Counted from the first letter of the stretch, positions 36,686-47,498 are shown. The stretch: DNA of 64,000 bases from Dichetophora obliterata (GCA_963920525.1 OY986436.1:183403496-183467495); one strand, 5' to 3'. Notes: generated by a model from the sequence alone, not told the origin. Program-made: numbers and translations.

Positions 36686-38542
36686 TTAAGAGGTATGAAA
36701 ATTTTTAAAACAGTTATTTTGCTTATTATAACACAAACTAATACCACATTTTTCGCAGCTTGTTTGTGTATAACCCTTGCAGTCCGGAAACTTGCATCGC
36801 ATCCTTTTGTCCATCCAAACCGGCCAGTGCCCGTATTGGTCCAACCTGACATCTTTTGGAGGAGCATGTTGTGCCGGACCCTTCCTCTTTTTGTCTTGAA
36901 TTTGGCTTTCAATATCACTCTTGCGTTTTAACCTGTTAACAGTTTTATATTTGCATAACGTCTCTGCTACATCAATTCTGAATTCAGCAGAGCTAAGGAT
37001 TTTACTTGAACATCCTTTTTCAGCTTTTATTCGTCGATATAAGAGCCATGCGTTACACATAGCCATATCTAACAGGTGGTAAAAAATACGTATATACCAA
37101 CGCTTGCTTCTTAGTTTTATTTTGTAGTGGCCCATAACCGAGTCTAAAAGATCTACACCACCCATATGTCGATTGTATTCCGAAACAACAAAAGGGCGCT
37201 CAATAAAAACGAATTTCTTTCCCGACTTGTCCCATCTTTTAACTGTAGTTGTTGGGGTTTTTCCTGCAAAATTTGATGCTAAGGTGACGATTTTATTATC
37301 TCTCCAAGCAACCAGAGCTACATCAACCCCATTGTAATTTCCGACCTGTTCTATAGATGTACCGCGTTGTTCTTTTTTAAAAGCTTTTTCGTCTGGCAGC
37401 TTACAAATGGGAATACGGGGTTTTCTTATAGTTCCTAAAGCTAAAATGCCACGACTTGACAAATATTCAATAAGAGGGATTGAGGTGTAGTAATTGTCGA
37501 AAAAAATGCGGTGGTTCCGATTGGTAGGCACTTCACGAGCAAGGCGGACTACAACATTAGATGATGCCCCTAAGTCCGGCTCATTAGTTGCGCACATGTT
37601 TTCTTGGCCACTATAAACTTCAAATTTATAACCGTACCCAGATACACCACATATAACAAACAGCTTGAATCCCCATTTATGAGGTTTGTCAGGTAGATAC
37701 TGTTTTAGCATGCTTCGGGCTTTTGTTGAACACATTTGTTCATCAACAGATAAATGGGCTTCAAATGGAACTTTTTTGAAGTTGTGGTTGAGTGCCTCTA
37801 ACATAGGCCGAATTTTATATAATCGATCAGAAGCAACATGATCGTATGGTAGCATTTTACTATTATCGTTAAAATGAATTAACTGTCTAATTAATTCGAA
37901 TCGTTTCGACGGCATAGTCTCTCGTATCGGCTCAAAGCTTATGTGTTCTGACCAATACATTTTTACTTTTGGCATATGAACAATTGACATAAAATATACT
38001 ATACCAATAAACTGACGTATTTCCTGACCAGTTACATCTATTGGTTTATTGGCATCTTTCTGTATAGAATAAAGATTAGTCTGGTCAGCAAGTAGATTGA
38101 TGATATCGTCAGTAATAAGATATGAAAATATCTCAAATGGAGTGTCTAAACAAAGTATCTCTGGAGGAAGCTTTTCTGAACCATGAAACCGAAGTTGCTC
38201 ATCATTTAACTGTAAACTTTTCGATTTCCATGTGATACTAGTCTTAGTCTTACGATCAGACAACTTTGAAGCTGCTGCAGAACTTGTGCTTGGAGAATCG
38301 GAGCTTAGATCTGGTTCTATTGCAGGACTAATGACCATAGCAGCGGCGGATGTGGTTGCTACATTGCTGGTAGACTGCAAATAATTTTCCAATTCTTCAT
38401 CGGAACTTTTATGCTCGTTCGGCTCGAACTTATATGCCGAATCGATGACATCGTCGTCATCAGAAAAGTCAAGGCCATCTTCGCTGTCTTCCCATTCGTC
38501 TAGTATATGTTCTAGGTCTTCAGTGGTCAATTTACGACTCAT
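36686..38542 (-). CDS. piggyBac-like transposase, intact 618 aa
   Basis: TTAA-specific cut-and-paste transposase. Start chosen at MSRKLTTEDL (38542). An upstream in-frame ATG at 38632 would add 30 hydrophobic residues and overlap the third palindrome, so it is unlikely. N-terminal acidic/Ser-rich region (~8-95), then the DDE-like core: D267 in LSVDEQM, D349 in FFDNYYTS, and D464 (also D467) in RHMGGVDLLD, matching the piggyBac catalytic Asp triad. The C-terminal Cys-rich zinc region holds C583, C588, C596, C599, C604, C611 and H616. Length is close to the 594 aa of the founding cabbage-looper element. No stops or frameshifts. Potentially active. Confidence 0.95.
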   Translation of the reverse strand: MSRKLTTEDLEHILDEWEDSEDGLDFSDDDDVIDSAYKFEPNEHKSSDEELENYLQSTSNVATTSAAAMVISPAIEPDLSSDSPSTSSAAASKLSDRKTKTSITWKSKSLQLNDEQLRFHGSEKLPPEILCLDTPFEIFSYLITDDIINLLADQTNLYSIQKDANKPIDVTGQEIRQFIGIVYFMSIVHMPKVKMYWSEHISFEPIRETMPSKRFELIRQLIHFNDNSKMLPYDHVASDRLYKIRPMLEALNHNFKKVPFEAHLSVDEQMCSTKARSMLKQYLPDKPHKWGFKLFVICGVSGYGYKFEVYSGQENMCATNEPDLGASSNVVVRLAREVPTNRNHRIFFDNYYTSIPLIEYLSSRGILALGTIRKPRIPICKLPDEKAFKKEQRGTSIEQVGNYNGVDVALVAWRDNKIVTLASNFAGKTPTTTVKRWDKSGKKFVFIERPFVVSEYNRHMGGVDLLDSVMGHYKIKLRSKRWYIRIFYHLLDMAMCNAWLLYRRIKAEKGCSSKILSSAEFRIDVAETLCKYKTVNRLKRKSDIESQIQDKKRKGPAQHAPPKDVRLDQYGHWPVWMDKRMRCKFPDCKGYTQTSCEKCGISLCYNKQNNCFKNFHTS

Positions 38543-38608
38543 TTTGATCTTAAAATAAAAACACTTTACTTTAAAAAAAATGGGGAAAAAATCTATCGCA
38601 CAACGCAG

Positions 38609-38626
38609 TGTTGCATAAATGCAACA
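38609..38626. promoter_or_regulatory. palindrome upstream of piggyBac transposase ATG
   Basis: TGTTGCATAAATGCAACA, perfect 7-bp arms, 67 bp upstream of the start codon. Placed to act in autoregulation or as an internal transposase site. Confidence 0.55.
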
Positions 38627-38956
38627 AAGCAAAATCAGTCCACAAATACAAAACGAACTGATTGTGCAATAAAACTTTTACTGATTATTGAATTATAGAT
38701 TATTACCTTTATTACACAGAAATTTCACAAACGTTATACATGTATATTACCACTTAAAATGTTTTTGTAAACAAAATCAAGAATCGCGAAACTGGTTTGC
38801 ACACGTGCGTCTCTAAAAATAAATAACAATTCAAGTGTTGCCAGATAGTAAGATTATTTGATATTAAGTCGTTTGGGAGCTTTGTTGCTAACCTATAACA
38901 CCGCGTAAAATCGTTCAATTAGCATTTACTGCATTTCTATATCCCCTTGAATGGTA

Positions 38957-38974
38957 TGTTGCAGAAATACAACA
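38957..38974. promoter_or_regulatory. subterminal palindrome, right end of piggyBac
   Basis: TGTTGCAGAAATACAACA, one mismatch in the arms, 15 bp inside the right terminus. Its position differs from the left copy, giving asymmetric ends as in known piggyBacs. Confidence 0.55.
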
Positions 38975-40116
38975 TGGCGTCACAAAGGGTTAAGTAAGTA
39001 TCTTAAGTGTCTTAAGTAAGGGATAGATAGCCAGAGGCATCATCAGTGTGTGCAAAGGTCACCAGTTGTATGGTGCATGCTACATCTCCTGCTGGAGTGA
39101 TATCACCAGCCAGCAGTCCATGCAATAATTGCACTTATTGCATGAGCCAATTTAAGCTGCGTCATTAGTATAACGCTAGCTTGTTTTGCTAATTAGTTTG
39201 TTCTTTCTTTACATGTGAACGGGAATATCGTATGATGCCTGAAGACAGGTACCCAGTTGCAGGAAGGGTATACAGGCGCGCAAGAGAGCCAGTGGCATGG
39301 GTCAGGTACGCTAAAGGGGAAGAAGATACGCAGGCACGAGAGGAACGTGGAATGGAACACCAGTCTCGCAAGAAGAGCGTCGAGACGTTTTGGTGATTCA
39401 GTCGAGTGCCGTCAACCAGACAAGAGTCGAAATCTTAAACAACGAAGCAGAAGTTAAAGTGCCGTCGACCAAGAAGGTCTTGTTGATCATTTCGTTGCCA
39501 AGTGAAGCGGCCAACCTTATTAATATATCGCGTCAGAAGCAGCTATAATCACATCTCCGCAGTCGACAGAAGCAGCGAGTCGAGCCAACCGACACGGCCA
39601 ACAAGCGAAGTCCTCAGTCAATGACGAAAGCGACAACGCAGCGCCGCCAACTACGAATGCAGTTATCCGTCAGGAATTCAGCCACGACCCCGCGAAACCC
39701 CCGGTCAGCAGCGGAAAGCCTATAGCGAAGGAGCAAGTACAGCAGGCGCAATAGGAGCTGAGAAGTATCATTTATTTCATTTATTTCGTATGTTAAGTTG
39801 GTTAAGTTAAAGTTAAGTAAAGTTAAATACTAAGCAAATATTCATACAAGAATATTTAAAGAAACAGTAGGTTAGCAAGCGAGCATTAAGCTAATTTATC
39901 GTAAAGAGTGGAACGGTTAGATACGAAAGCTATCCTACAGCAACGAGGCGGAGTCATACTAGCAAATTCAAACTGGGCTAGCGTGAACGCAGCTCCAACC
40001 TAAAATCAATTGGGCCAGCGCGAACGCAGCTCCAACCTAAATCCAACCGGGTCCGCGCTATTTCTTACCCGTCACTACGCTGGCCAAGCGCGTTACAATT
40101 AGGATCAATAATATTA

Positions 40117-40518
40117 AGGCTTCTCATCTAAGCATGTAACTGACCCGTAAACATTGTAAACCTTGTGAACTTACATGCGCGTAAACTATCTGTCAAAATT
40201 TGTATGGGCGTGAGTTTACAGCATTTCCGAGCCTATTTTGTAGTGTAAACTATCATGTAAATCTACGTGTGTGAATGTGGGTTGTCTTTGGAGCTAATCA
40301 TTACAAATGTAAGTTAGTTGAAGTAAATATAAACACGTTTTATTTATTTTTCTACGTTAATTAAGGTTTTTAAAAGGTTTAAACTTTAAAAAAGTCATAA
40401 TGTTGTCGCAGCCGCAGCCGCCATTTTGTCGACATTTACGCTATTTACACTTTGTCGCTCATCAAAAGTTTAAATCCTATACATGTTTACAAGTTTACAT
40501 GCTTAGATGAGAACCCTT
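40117..40518. mobile_element. MITE with TTCTCATCTAAGCATGTAA TIRs
   Basis: The word TTCTCATCTAAGCATGTAA occurs in opposite orientation at both ends (40121 and complement ending ~40515), preceded by AAGGC/AAGGG. The inner arms also share GTAAAC-rich words. 402 bp, no coding. Target duplication unresolved. Confidence 0.8.
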
Positions 40519-40780
40519 ATTATTGTTGCTTTTACGCAGTAGGACGCTCGTATATCACCTTTCTCAAAGCCCTAGAAATATATAACCACGATGTTTGTAA
40601 AATAGGAATAAGAAAACCAGCATTGTTTAGCTATAAGACAGGTGAATTGTTCAATAAAATAATCATCGTTAATAATTTGAAATATAGAGTTTTGATTTGG
40701 TGTCTGCAATCATTATAAATTATTTGCAACGAATTCTGGGTCCGGCGAGCCGACCCCAGCTGGAAAAACACTTCGTTACA
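40519..40780 (+). repeat. LTR 3' end
   Basis: Contains AATAAA (40654), GTTTTGATTTGGTGTCTG (40690) and the terminal block GCAACGAATTCTGGGTCCGG ... CTTCGTTACA. The first and last blocks recur on the minus strand at 47660-47770, so both are ends of one LTR family. The left limit is obscured by the MITE. Confidence 0.6.
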
Positions 40781-40899
40781 ACTTCGATATTGACAAATAA
40801 TTTGGGGTGTACCGTACACCGTACAGCAATGGGCGATTTTTTTGCCTCCCCACAAATCGACCCGGCCTAATATACACATATGAATATTCGAACACTGCT
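40781..40899. other. spacer
   Basis: Nothing recognised. Confidence 0.3.
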
Positions 40900-41133
40900 G
40901 CTACCACTTTGTCTATCATTATCAAACAATGTTCGTTCATTTCACAAATTTATATATTATAGATTTTTACAATCGTGTATGTACAAAGTTAGGAATTCAA
41001 AAAATTTTTTTCATGCGGCCAAATTTTGAACGTTTGTACTATGTACAAAATATTTGTACATTCTATGAATAGACTCCGTTTGTATTTCTACAAAGATTTT
41101 ATTCGTAATTTTATCCTAAATATTTTTTGGGTG
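40900..41133. mobile_element. right end of a TACGAAT-rich MITE
   Basis: Ends GGGTG|TA at 41133, preceded by TTTGTACA, ACAAAG and TTCGTAAT words shared with 33025-33310. Terminal CACCCAAAAAATA (reverse complement) matches the left end there. Confidence 0.55.
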
Positions 41134-42453
41134 TATATTGCGATTACAAATTATAGAACACTTCTTCTTTAAACTTGACCTTAATGTGAAAAAAAAATTC
41201 ATTTATAAAATGAGCAATTCAATTAAAGCGTTCAGTCAAAAATAAGTGTTTTGGAATCGCTAACTTGGAGAATATAGTCTTAATTTTTCCTTGCCACGAA
41301 ACACTATCTCAGTCTCAAGATTTGAACATATCAAAATATACTTTAAATATACCGCGCCTTGCCTCCACACGCGGATTTGAACGAAATTTTTAAAAAACTG
41401 TTACTGACTTTGTAAGCCAAGCTTTGGCTTGGATTTGTAGTACTCTTAAAAGAGCTTCTCAGCGCAATCGTGACTCAAGCCACACATAAATTATTATTGT
41501 GCTGACTAGTGTAATTAAATGAACGAAAACAAAGCGAAACAGTTTTGCATATTTGATTTATATTTTGTGGATTGGGCCACTATTGCACTGAGTAGCTCAT
41601 ATGCGAATTATTTAAATTATCATGTAATAATGCAATACAAATATGTTGTTTTACTTAAATTAAAAACAAACAAAATAATTTTAATTTTTTAAGACGCGTT
41701 TTTACAAAACAAAGAAATTTTAATATTTTAAGATGCGTTTTCACAGTAAATTTCTATATATATGTGGGATAGGATTTTACGGACTGACAAAGTACGGTGA
41801 CCTGGGTTATGTACCTACACACACGGAGGAAAATCTCGGCTTTTAGTTTGGCGGTAAACATATTATAATTGTAGATTGCGTTGCAAGAAAAATTTTGTTT
41901 AAAATTAGAAAGAATTTGCTTGGGCTCAAATAAAGTATATTTGTGACACTCACATTGAGAGAGAACTGAGAGCAAAAGTTTATGAATAATATAAAATGTT
42001 TAGGGATAAATAAATTTTTTAATATGGTTTATTTATGGGTAAGTATAATTTATTTATATATAAGAACAAAATGTTTGCACATGTTGTTACGAATAACTTT
42101 TATTTAGACCCCAATATATTTAGTTTGGAAACAAAAGAGAGAATAGAGAGCAACTCGCGAAAAAATTAAATTGCAAAGAATATTTATTTGCATCTAAGCA
42201 CTTATTGTTTAAATTGTTTTAAACAGACGAGTGAAAAGAGAGAAAGAGTGACTTCTTTTATCTTCTAAGCAGTATTGCAGAAGCTTTCAGCAGCAAACAA
42301 CTTTCTGTGGCAAGTAAAAAATGTATTAAGATTTTATTAATATTTGAAATATTAAAAATATATTTAGTTTATTTAAGCGTTATTGCTTAGTTGGTTCTTA
42401 AAGTATAACTTTCTGAATAATTCCACAACTATTCAAATTTTTCCCCACCTTAG
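41134..42453. other. no gene seen
   Basis: AT-rich. It ends with the acceptor CACCTTAG of the exon at 42454. The start of that gene was not identified here. Confidence 0.4.
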
Positions 42454-42594
42454 CTTCCAGCGAATTTAATATCCAAAACTGCGACAAAGTTCTCCTTTTT
42501 ATGAATGGATGTATGATTACGAACACACAATTCAGTAAAATTGTACGCCAGTTTTATAATGTCCAGTCATTTGCGATTGAAATCATTTTAAAAG
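42454..42594 (+). CDS. unrecognised gene, internal exon 1
   Basis: Acceptor CCACCTTAG, then a frame SSEFNIQNCDKVLLFMNG...FAIEIILK in phase with the next exon (split Gly codon G|GT). Donor GTGAAATAAG. I do not recognise the protein. It is read as coding only because three successive exons with clean splice sites stay in frame. Confidence 0.5.
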
Positions 42595-42647
42595 GTGAAA
42601 TAAGTAGAAACTTTTAATTCAAGACTTTAACAACGGTTTCTTTTTAG

Positions 42648-42939
42648 GTTCTTTGCGATCTTCGGCATCGGCGTCAACAGTAACAGGCTCTATACAGTCA
42701 TTGGAGTTTCCTGATACAGGATTGCAAAGCTTCGATACTGAGTTAGATTTAACTAATACAACCGAATCTTTCAATGTTACAGTCCAAATATTCTACCCAT
42801 TACCTGATGCTAACTCAATTCAAAATCTTCCGTCTGTTAAAAAAATTATAAAATTAGGAAAGCCACTACAAAATAAGGAGCGCATCAAAATTGCAAAATC
42901 CGTTATAGATGAGTGTCTTGCGGTTTACCCTAATAGATT
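42648..42939 (+). CDS. unrecognised gene, exon 2
   Basis: From acceptor TTTCTTTTTAG to donor GTAAGTAATT. Encodes a Ser/Thr-rich start (SLRSSASASTVTGSIQSLEF), an acidic stretch, then the helical segment ERIKIAKSVIDECLAVYPNR. Intron 1 is 53 bp and intron 2 is 54 bp, typical fly sizes. The helical part followed by the exon-3 YF...P..GKLW..Y.N.R pattern resembles repetitive insect proteins I recall from transposon-rich genomes. Function unknown. Confidence 0.6.
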
Positions 42940-42993
42940 GTAAGTAATTCGAAACAATAGATTATCTGAATAAACATTTTAATTCTTTTTTAG

Positions 42994-43201
42994 GCTTCGC
43001 AAAGAGGATTTCCAGACATTATCAGAAATTATTGTTGAGATCTTTGAACACGAAGTAGAGTCGGCGTACTTCATTCCATCAAGTAATTGCACTCCAGCGC
43101 GCGGAAAGTTGTGGAGTGCGTACAATAACAAGAGGACCGCCTTAACTATTGAGGGTGTAATTAATAGGCACGTGAATAAAAAATGCTTTAGGCCTGAATA
43201 A
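42994..43201 (+). CDS. unrecognised gene, exon 3 with stop
   Basis: Acceptor TTCTTTTTTAG. Continues NRL-LRKEDFQTLSEIIVEIFEHEVESAYFIPSS-type sequence, then RGKLWSAYNNKRTAL, and stops at TAA 43199-43201. The last ~20 codons lie in a stretch repeated at 43480, so the true end may be at ~43172, where GTGAAT could be a donor. Possibly a fragment of a transposon gene that lost its catalytic part. No TIRs found around it. Confidence 0.55.
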
Positions 43202-43520
43202 TGAAATATTAATATTTTTTTGCACCCGAAAATATATTGTTTTGGATGTAAATAAATTACATTCGAATGTAAGTAACTTTTTTTAAAGGTAAGTATATAC
43301 TGTTTTGGAAAACAGGCTAATGCAAGTAAAATATGTTCCCTCTCAAACAAATCATAATTGTGTCAAAAATACATTTGTTTAAACGTAAGTAATCTTTGTT
43401 AAGGTGCAAATAAAAACATTTTTAGAGAGCACTTGGACGCAAATAAAATAAGTTTGCACGTGATACACTTTTGTTCACATGTGAATTAAAAATGCTTTAG
43501 GCCTAAATAATGAAATGTTT
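43173..43520 (+). repeat. direct repeat pair and TGCAAATAAA-rich region
   Basis: GTGAATAAAAAATGCTTTAG at 43173 recurs as GTGAATTAAAAATGCTTTAG at ~43481, both continuing GCCT-AATAATGAAAT. Words like GCAAATAAA and GTAAGTAA recur between and after. The long frame 43515-43886 is probably a by-product. Confidence 0.5.
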
Positions 43521-43829
43521 AGAAAACAGTTCGTTGCAAAAGAAATTTGTTTAGTCCAAGAATATCATATTTGGTTGCAAATAAAGCAATACTTGGAAAA
43601 AGAACTTCATGCAAATATTAATTGTTTATTCTCAAGCATTAAATGCTTGCAAATTGAGATTTATGAAGAGAGAGTTTGCATAAAATATCTGCAAAAAGAG
43701 AGTGAGCGTGAGAGTTTTTTGCAGACCACAATGTACTCTCAATTAGTGCTAAACAATAAATTATTGGAAGCAGAATTTGTTTGGGGAGCTCTTACAATTT
43801 TCCTGCGTGCACGACAAGACAAAGGCGCC

Positions 43830-44260
43830 TGCTACACTTCAATATTTATTCTGATACTTGGATCGCGATCCAAATTCATGGATTGATGGATCGCGCTTGA
43901 ATGCTACACGTTCAATATTTATCGCGTCAGTATTCATACAATTTTTGCTAAGTGTGTTCACGAAAACCTAACTGCACAACTGCACAAGTCCTCAACTGCA
44001 CAGACAAGTGCACTGAACCGTGAATACCTCTAATTTTTATTTCACCGCCTACTGCTGTATCGTGTATTGACGACACAAAATATGCTACACGTTCAATATT
44101 TATTGACAGTTTTGAGATTCGCGTTCTAGATTTCAAATTATTTAAATATTTTGCGATCTGGATCACGATCCATCAATATGGCATGCTACACGTTCAATAA
44201 ATATCGCGGCACTGGATCGCGGTCAATATATATTGAACGTGTAGCATGCGCCAAAGACAA
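43830..44260. repeat. cluster of TGCTACACGTTCAATATTTAT motifs with a perfect hairpin
   Basis: Motif copies at ~43832, 43903, 44083 and 44184, and an inverted one at 44231. The last two form a perfect 19-bp inverted repeat (44181-44199 and 44231-44249; arm GCATGCTACACGTTCAATA). GATCGCGATCC and GGATCGCGG words accompany them. Confidence 0.75.
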
Positions 44261-45004
44261 TAAAAGGTTTGACAACCAGAAGGAGACGAGACTATCCAGA
44301 CATAAGTTGACAATAAAAAACGAACAAAAGAGGAGAGTAACGAGAACGGTGACTGCAACAAGTCGTGAATAAAGAGTGCGCGCTGCAATTAATTTAATTA
44401 ATAAATCTTATGTGATGATATCTTATTTGCTTAACTTAAATTACTAAATTTATTTAAATACACTTACACAATATAAACTTAAATTAATAACTATATTAAA
44501 ATAAACTTACACTAAATAAACTGAATAAAACCCTAGACTCTTAATTCTACATATATATATATATATTATGTTATCGTAATCATTATTTTGTAATTTGATT
44601 CTCAAAGAAATGGACTGTGGTAGTTTATTTTGAATTCTGACATCACATAATAATAACCGCTTTCTTTATCGGCGACAGAAGAAAAAATTTTCTTTTTCTG
44701 GAATAGTGAATTATCCACGATGGCAATCTTTCTGATTTCTCTTTCGAAAAAATAGTCTTATTAAAAGCAGATATTTGTTTAATATAATTCTAAAAAAAAA
44801 ATTATATATTATATTATAGAAATAATATTGGTTTTAAATGCTTTAAATAATAATAATATATAATTGGTCCTTTCAATTTTTATTTTCTTTATACTTGATT
44901 TTGTTTTGATTTTTAGCATTGAAAAACATATTTTCCAGAATAATATAACATTTAAATAGGCTTGGAATTATTATTTATGCAGTTTATTTGTTTTCTTAGT
45001 AAGG
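44261..45004. other. no gene seen; short (AT)n at ~44551-44567
   Basis: AT-rich spacer with a small AT microsatellite. Confidence 0.45.
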
Positions 45005-45800
45005 GAAAATATTATAAATAAGACACATATGGTCAATTTTTTTTTCTCTTTAACGTTGCATTCGAACGCATATTTCTGAAAATATATTGAAAATATTTCA
45101 TGAAATCAAAAAATTTTGCATGTGTATAAGAAAGTAGGCTTCAAGACTTGCATTTTATGTGAACAAATTTTTCTTCTAACTTTTGTTGTTTAGAAAATAT
45201 AGCCAGTTTTATGTGGTCTTTAACGTTACATTTTTTAGAAGTGAGTTTCGAGGTAGAACTGCATTTAAAAAGAAAATAGCGAAATCGGAAATGAAAAAAC
45301 CTAAATTAAAGGACTATATCAAAGAAGAGGGATCAAGTAAACGACTAAAATCTAAATAATGAACAAAAAAATGTTGTCTTGCACTTGTAGGAGCCAAAAT
45401 GTGTGGTCTTTAACGTTACACATCTTTTCGAAGTGAGTTTCAAGGTTGGTCTGCATTTCTTCAAAAATTACCAAAATTGGCAATGAAAACACCTAAATAA
45501 AAGAACCATATCGAAAAAGAGGAATTAAATTTACGACTAAAATCAAAATAATGAAAAAATGTTGTCTTGCACTTCTTCTAGGAGCTAAAATGTGTGATCT
45601 TTAACGTTACATTTTGTTACTTTTTGTTCCCATCTAAATTTTTTGCGATTTCGATCTGGTGCTCGACACAGAAGAAATGACAGAAGAAATGTATGGTTAA
45701 TAAATGAACGGAATATAGTCGATACAGAGCAAAATTATTTTTTCAGCCGTTACTCCTACAGAAAAAATTGACCATATACTCATTTCTTATTATTTATGCA
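45005..45800. mobile_element. MITE with ATATGGTCAATTTTTT TIRs and ~190-bp internal repeats
   Basis: ATATGGTCAATTTTTT at ~45028 and its complement at 45763-45778, with looser AATAAG similarity outside. Inside, TCTTTAACGTTACA recurs with ~190-bp spacing (45221, 45411 and 45602), plus a partial first copy at 45051. Units share GAAGTGAGTTTCRAGGT and TGTTGTCTTGCACTT. Confidence 0.75.
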
Positions 45801-46120
45801 ATAATGAAATTAAAAAATAATGACTACGATTACAATAATCTTAATTGTAATTTTTTTATTGATAAAGATTACTTAAATCATAGTAATAAAACATTATGAT
45901 TACAATTACAGTAATCGTAATTGCAGTTTTTACAAACGATTATTGTAATTGTAATTAGTAAATTTTTCTATTACGATAACAGGAAACGCAATTGTAATTT
46001 GTGTGTATACCAATTACAATAACTGTAACAAAATTTTTTGCATTCCAATTACAGTCACCGTAATCGTTAATTTTTTAAGATTACGATTACTGTAGCTGTA
46101 ATCAGATAGTAATTTTAATC
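45801..46120. repeat. ATTACRGTAATCG palindrome-rich repeat
   Basis: Many overlapping TGATTACAATTACAGTAATC-type words in both orientations. Looks like a decayed fold-back or simple-repeat element. Confidence 0.55.
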
Positions 46121-47255
46121 GCAAAATTCCCAGCTCTGAATGCAACGCAGGTTTACATATGCAAAGACTGCGTTGTGTTGTGTTAAAATTCGCTGAATGG
46201 TTCAAATTTGGTAGCGCTAATTAAAACTTGTAAAGTAGCGAACGCCTTTTAATCGAGCGAACAAATTCTATTCTACATGAACACAACTGTTTGCTTAACT
46301 CTCAGATGCTGTTACTGACGCTGTTAAATTAATAAACGCAGAAAGAATGCAGCAGATTTAAGTGAGAAAACTTTGCAATAGAATTAAATTTACATAAAAA
46401 TTAAATTGAATCTAACTTCTGACGTGTAGAGTAGCAACACATTCAGAGAAAAACATCGTGAACTAAGGTACGCTAACATTATGTACAGTTCACAACAGTT
46501 ATCTGCGCTGAATGCGGCCTTTGTATGAGCTGTCAACTTCGTTTTGACAATTTTGGTCACTGGTTTTCAGTCCTAACGCTACCTTGCCTAATTATACCAT
46601 GGTCTTTGCTTTCACATCGCTTCTAATGAGAACACTAACGAGAATATTAAGCGTATTCCTCTCATTTTCGCTTCTTGGCCGGCAAATGCCCATATTACAC
46701 TATGTCCGTTTGCTCTATGGGCAATAGTAAGATAAAGAATCTGAACACGTGTTGAAAAGAAATTGCGTAATGTAAAATAAATATATATGTATTTACGAGT
46801 ATACAATTTTATACTTTTAAACAATGATTTCGTACGTTGGCAGAAAGAATTTTCATTTTCATATTCATTGAAAGCAGAACATTGTTGTTCTTTTATCAAC
46901 AAACTTTCAATAATAGTTTGTTTACCAATTTAGGTCGCGTTTAAAATTAGCTTTCATGCACTTTAGGTCAAGGAATTTATCCGATTTCTTTAAAAATTTT
47001 ACTTGTCATAAAACTCGCTACCGGCAATACTGATTGCGTCACAGCAGAGAAAAGAAAGCAATGAACTAAAAGGAAACAAACGGCACAAAGAAGAACGCTC
47101 TGCTAGAGAAGGTCAGAGAAGCATGAAAACAACAAAAATGCAAGCAGCAGCTGACACTCGAGCTTTAAGCGAAGCATCCGAATGATCTCGTTGTCTGGAG
47201 GCTGCCTTTGCATCAAATCGCAATCGTAACAAAATGTTCTTTGCAGCAATCGTTT
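46121..47255. other. no gene seen
   Basis: Mixed-composition spacer. Short frames carry no recognisable motif. Confidence 0.4.
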
Positions 47256-47498
47256 TCAACGAACTCGAGCGGTTTTTATTGATTTTGTTATGCTGACGAC
47301 GATTGTTACTCGAGTGACATAAACGTCGTTAAATTTTCGTTCTGGCAAAAGGTTAACTCTTGCTTTGCAGGTCTCTTGCCGACATTCATATTTTGTTATA
47401 GTTTTATAAGTGGATTTTTTTCTATACATCATTTTTTGATCGACGACATAGAGAAGTTCACTGGTCCTTCTGTTACCATGAAATTTTTTACAGTTCAT
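47256..47498 (-). pseudogene. possible FLYWCH-type zinc finger fragment
   Basis: F-H-G-N-R-R-T-S-E-L-L-Y-V-V-D, then MMYRKKSTYKTITKYECRQE-T-C-K-A-R-V fits the F...L...Y...W-x-C...C-x-A-R layout of FLYWCH fingers, with Tyr in place of Trp. The expected H-x-H would need a frame change near 47290 (QHNK in another frame). FLYWCH modules are common in fly transcription factors and transposon proteins. Tentative. Confidence 0.35.

Larger units (their letters stand above)
36500..38989 (-). mobile_element. complete piggyBac-like transposon, 2.49 kb
   Basis: Both ends read TTAA|CCCTTTGTG inward (CCCTTTGTGGCGC on the left, CCCTTTGTGACGCC on the right), with TTAA at 36496-36499 and 38990-38993, the defining piggyBac target duplication. 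Three 18-bp palindromes of the form TGTTGCA-N4-TGCAACA lie near the ends. One intact transposase frame fills the element. Confidence 0.96.
36144..40096 (+). repeat. LTR-like repeat split by piggyBac (outer parts 36144-36495 and 38994-40096)
   Basis: The left part starts TGTAAGGACC and the right part ends GCGCGTTACA, giving TG...CA ends. Without the 2.5-kb piggyBac it is ~1.46 kb. The right part is GC-rich with a duplicated ~33-bp unit (GCGAACGCAGCTCCAACC at ~39982 and ~40019). No matching flank duplication was found, so the left limit in particular is tentative. Confidence 0.35.

Noticed and set aside
38543..38632. Upstream ATG extending the piggyBac transposase by 30 residues
   Set aside because: The extension is hydrophobic, unlike family N-termini, and overlaps a palindrome. 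MSRK at 38542 fits better.
33025..41133. One 8.1-kb transposon with CACCCAAAAA ends
   Set aside because: Ends and TA flanks are compatible, but the arms align poorly. Two separate MITE fragments are as likely.
43515..43886. 123-codon frame
   Set aside because: Lies in a TGCAAATAAA-rich repeat. No motif and no splice context.
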